From the NCBI RefSeq assembly GCF_030160235.1, contig NZ_BSNY01000007.1, positions 1-64,000 on the forward strand: 64,000 nt of DNA, in the 5' to 3' direction. The position numbers were made by a program, and so were the translations under genes. The notes below the pieces were generated by a model that was not told the DNA's origin, made no database searches, and worked only from the letters and a program-made list of their open reading frames with translations. Origin of the DNA: Mesorhizobium huakuii (lineage in GTDB: Bacteria; Pseudomonadota; Alphaproteobacteria; Rhizobiales; Rhizobiaceae). Shown here piece by piece: positions 62,624 to 64,000 of this stretch (position 1 is its first letter; every line of letters starts with the position of its first letter).

Positions 62624-62923
62624 ATGGCAAACGCGGCGTCAATGCGCGAAGAGGCGGAAACCATTGCCGTGAAGGCGCTGGGCTTCGTCGCCTCCGATCC
62701 GGAGCTGTTGCCGCGCTTTCTGGCGATCACCGGAATAGAGGCGCATTCGATCCGCAAGGCCGCCGGCGAGCCGGGCTTTTTGGCCGGCGTCCTGCAGTTC
62801 ATCCTTGCCCATGAGCCGACGCTGATGCGCTTTGCCGAGGAAACCGGCACGCCACCGGCCGCCGTCGGCAAGGCGTTGCGCGCGCTGCCGCTCGGCGACG
62901 ACAACCATGAGCATTCGATATGA
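62624..62923 (+). CDS. DUF3572 domain-containing protein
   Basis: 99 residues from the ATG at 62624 (GAAGG five bases upstream; a GTG three bases earlier is poorer). A small helical protein with ALGFVASDPELLPRFLAITG and GFLAGVLQFILAHEP, the DUF3572 pattern limited to alphaproteobacteria. Function unknown. It overlaps the HAD hydrolase gene by four bases (ATGA), so the two are coupled. Confidence 0.87.
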   Translation: MANAASMREEAETIAVKALGFVASDPELLPRFLAITGIEAHSIRKAAGEPGFLAGVLQFILAHEPTLMRFAEETGTPPAAVGKALRALPLGDDNHEHSI

Positions 62924-63573
62924 GCGATGATCCCGAGACCGCGCGCCAGATCGAGGAACTGGCCGCCGATACCCGGCCGCTGCTGGTGCTCGACGTCGAC
63001 GACGTCGTGCTCGAATTCATCCGCCCCTTCCCGCATTTCCTCAAGTCGCGCGGCTATGGCCTGACATTGGCGTCCTTCCGGCTGACCGGCAACATTGCCG
63101 AAACGGCCAGTGGCCGCCTGATCGAACAGCCGGAAGTCACCGCACTTCTGGGCGATTTCTTCGACGCCCAGGCCGATTGGCAAAGCATCACCGACGGCGC
63201 GGCGGAAACCCTGGCAAGGCTTGACGACCGCGCGGAGATCATATTGCTGACAGCCATGCCGCACCGGCATCGCGCCGTGCGCCGCGCGCATCTGGATGCC
63301 TTGGGTCTAAACTATCCGCTGCTGACCACGGAAATGGCCAAGGGACCGGCAGTGGCCAGGCTGCGCGGCAAGACCGGCCGGCCGGTGGTCTTCGTCGACG
63401 ATCAGCCGCACAATCTGGCCTCGGTGCGGGAATCGGTCGCCAACGCCAATCTTTTCCACCTGATGGCCGACAATTCGCTGCGTGCGTTCCTGCCGCCGGT
63501 CCCGGACGATGTCATTGTCGTCCAGGACTGGCACGAAGCCGGGCCGAAAATCGTCGGTGCGCTGGGGCTCTAA
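62920..63573 (+). CDS. HAD-superfamily hydrolase-like protein
   Basis: 217 residues. Motif I is LVLDVDDVVLEF (DxDxV), a middle Thr lies in IILLTAMPHRHR, and motif IV in PVVFVDDQPHNLASVR; the conserved Lys may be in TTEMAKGPAVARL. It may dephosphorylate a small metabolite. It is translationally coupled to the DUF3572 gene. The substrate is unknown. Confidence 0.8.
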   Translation: MSDDPETARQIEELAADTRPLLVLDVDDVVLEFIRPFPHFLKSRGYGLTLASFRLTGNIAETASGRLIEQPEVTALLGDFFDAQADWQSITDGAAETLARLDDRAEIILLTAMPHRHRAVRRAHLDALGLNYPLLTTEMAKGPAVARLRGKTGRPVVFVDDQPHNLASVRESVANANLFHLMADNSLRAFLPPVPDDVIVVQDWHEAGPKIVGALGL

Positions 63574-63581
63574 ACGTTAAA

Positions 63582-63626
63582 CGCAATTCCCGCGGGAAAA
63601 GCGCCATGCGCTTTACCCGGAATTGC
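63582..63626. repeat. Dispersed hairpin repeat, copy 3 (also a likely bidirectional terminator)
   Basis: Outer arms CGCAATTCC and GGAATTGC, inner arms GGGAAAAGCGC and GCGCTTTACCC around CAT. It lies between convergent genes, eight bases after the HAD stop and 15 bases before the end of the next gene, a position suited to ending transcription from both sides. Confidence 0.7.
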
Positions 63627-63641
63627 TGGAAAGCCGAACCC

Positions 63642-64000
63642 TCAAGGATTCAGTTTCGCACCGGCCCCGCCATTGTCACCACCATCGCCACTATTGGCGT
63701 CGCCGCCGCCACTATTGGCACCGCCGCCATTGTCGCCGCCGCTGCTGTCGTCCGCGCCGTCACCGTCGTGGACGCTATCGTCCACCGCCGGATCGGCGGG
63801 TTTCAGCATGACGCCGTTGACAGTGACCGAGCCGTCGGCCTTCGTGCTGACAGCCCATTCCAGCCGGCCGTCCGGCAGTGTCTTGGCAAACCCCTTCACC
63901 ATCAGGACGACAGGCACGTACTGGCCCAGCTCCGGCTCTGCCTTTGCCGCTTCCTGCAGATGCGCCATGATCTTGTCGAAGCCGGCGACATCGACGGTGA
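63642..64000 (-). CDS. C-terminal part of a conserved hypothetical protein with Gly/Asp/Ser-rich tail
   Basis: The frame runs from the right edge to the stop at 63642 (about 118 residues visible); the ATG at 63968 is internal because the open frame continues upstream with VDVAGFDKI. The visible domain has AEPELGQYVPVVLMVKGFAK and VSTKADGSVTVNGVML, possibly DUF2125-like. The tail, about 40 residues, is almost only Gly, Asp, Asn and Ser. Function unknown; the DUF name is a weak guess. Confidence 0.6.
   Translation of the reverse strand, partial: TVDVAGFDKIMAHLQEAAKAEPELGQYVPVVLMVKGFAKTLPDGRLEWAVSTKADGSVTVNGVMLKPADPAVDDSVHDGDGADDSSGGDNGGGANSGGGDANSGDGGDNGGAGAKLNP

Overview
The window is a gene-dense, GC-rich chromosomal segment from an alphaproteobacterium of the order Hyphomicrobiales, most likely Mesorhizobium or a close relative. 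Pointers are the divK-pleD pair, an Omp25/Omp31-type porin, DUF2865 and DUF3572 proteins, a class II DAHP synthase, the mfd / sdhE / recG neighbourhood, an intergenic palindromic element of the rhizobial RIME type, and a second dispersed hairpin repeat present three times. No rRNA, intact tRNA, CRISPR array, prophage or insertion sequence was seen. The assignment rests on gene content and remembered family traits, not on a search.

Layout. 1-1.7 kb: the end of a large unknown protein, then a lower-GC Imm1-type immunity gene and a DEDDh exonuclease. 1.7-5.9 kb (minus): an MCE/Mla-type lipid ABC transporter operon (permease with STAS domain, ATPase, MlaD-like protein, lipoprotein). 5.9-14.7 kb: dipeptide/N-acyl-glutamate epimerase, MFS carrier, metallophosphatase, atypical SDR, malic enzyme, porin, DUF2865 protein. 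14.6-22.6 kb (minus): gltX, an acetyltransferase-like gene, an ABC exporter behind a long leader with a 13-codon ORF, a GNAT enzyme, nadE and a tag-like glycosylase. 22.7-29.4 kb: DUF1003 and DedA-type membrane proteins, dgkA, a GFA protein, a diguanylate cyclase, a DUF4337 protein, DAHP synthase, and a DUF3995/Mpo1-like pair. 29.5-39.7 kb: mfd, sdhE, recG, a DUF502 protein, glmS and glmU, covering DNA repair and UDP-GlcNAc supply.

39.9-50.4 kb: an NTF2-like protein, ccdA, a secreted YxYxxD-repeat protein, topA-rnr-DUF983, a NUDIX hydrolase, an MFS carrier, a CutA/PII-like protein and rpmG with a clear promoter and terminator. 50.5-56.8 kb (minus): a FadR-type regulator, a MetC-like C-S lyase and a complete carbohydrate-type (CUT1) ABC transporter, which look like one catabolic unit of unknown substrate. 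56.9-60.1 kb: a DJ-1/PfpI protein divergent from a GlxA-type AraC regulator, then a FAD monooxygenase. 60.6-64 kb: divK-pleD cell-cycle signalling, a DUF3572 protein, a HAD hydrolase, and a partial gene at the right edge.

Most of the window is ordinary core chromosome. The items least explained by known families are the leader-ORF region before the ABC exporter, the MetC-like/CUT1/FadR cluster with a palindromic repeat inside it, the orphan Imm1 gene, and several isolated hairpins or palindromes, one of which copies a tRNA-Lys anticodon arm.
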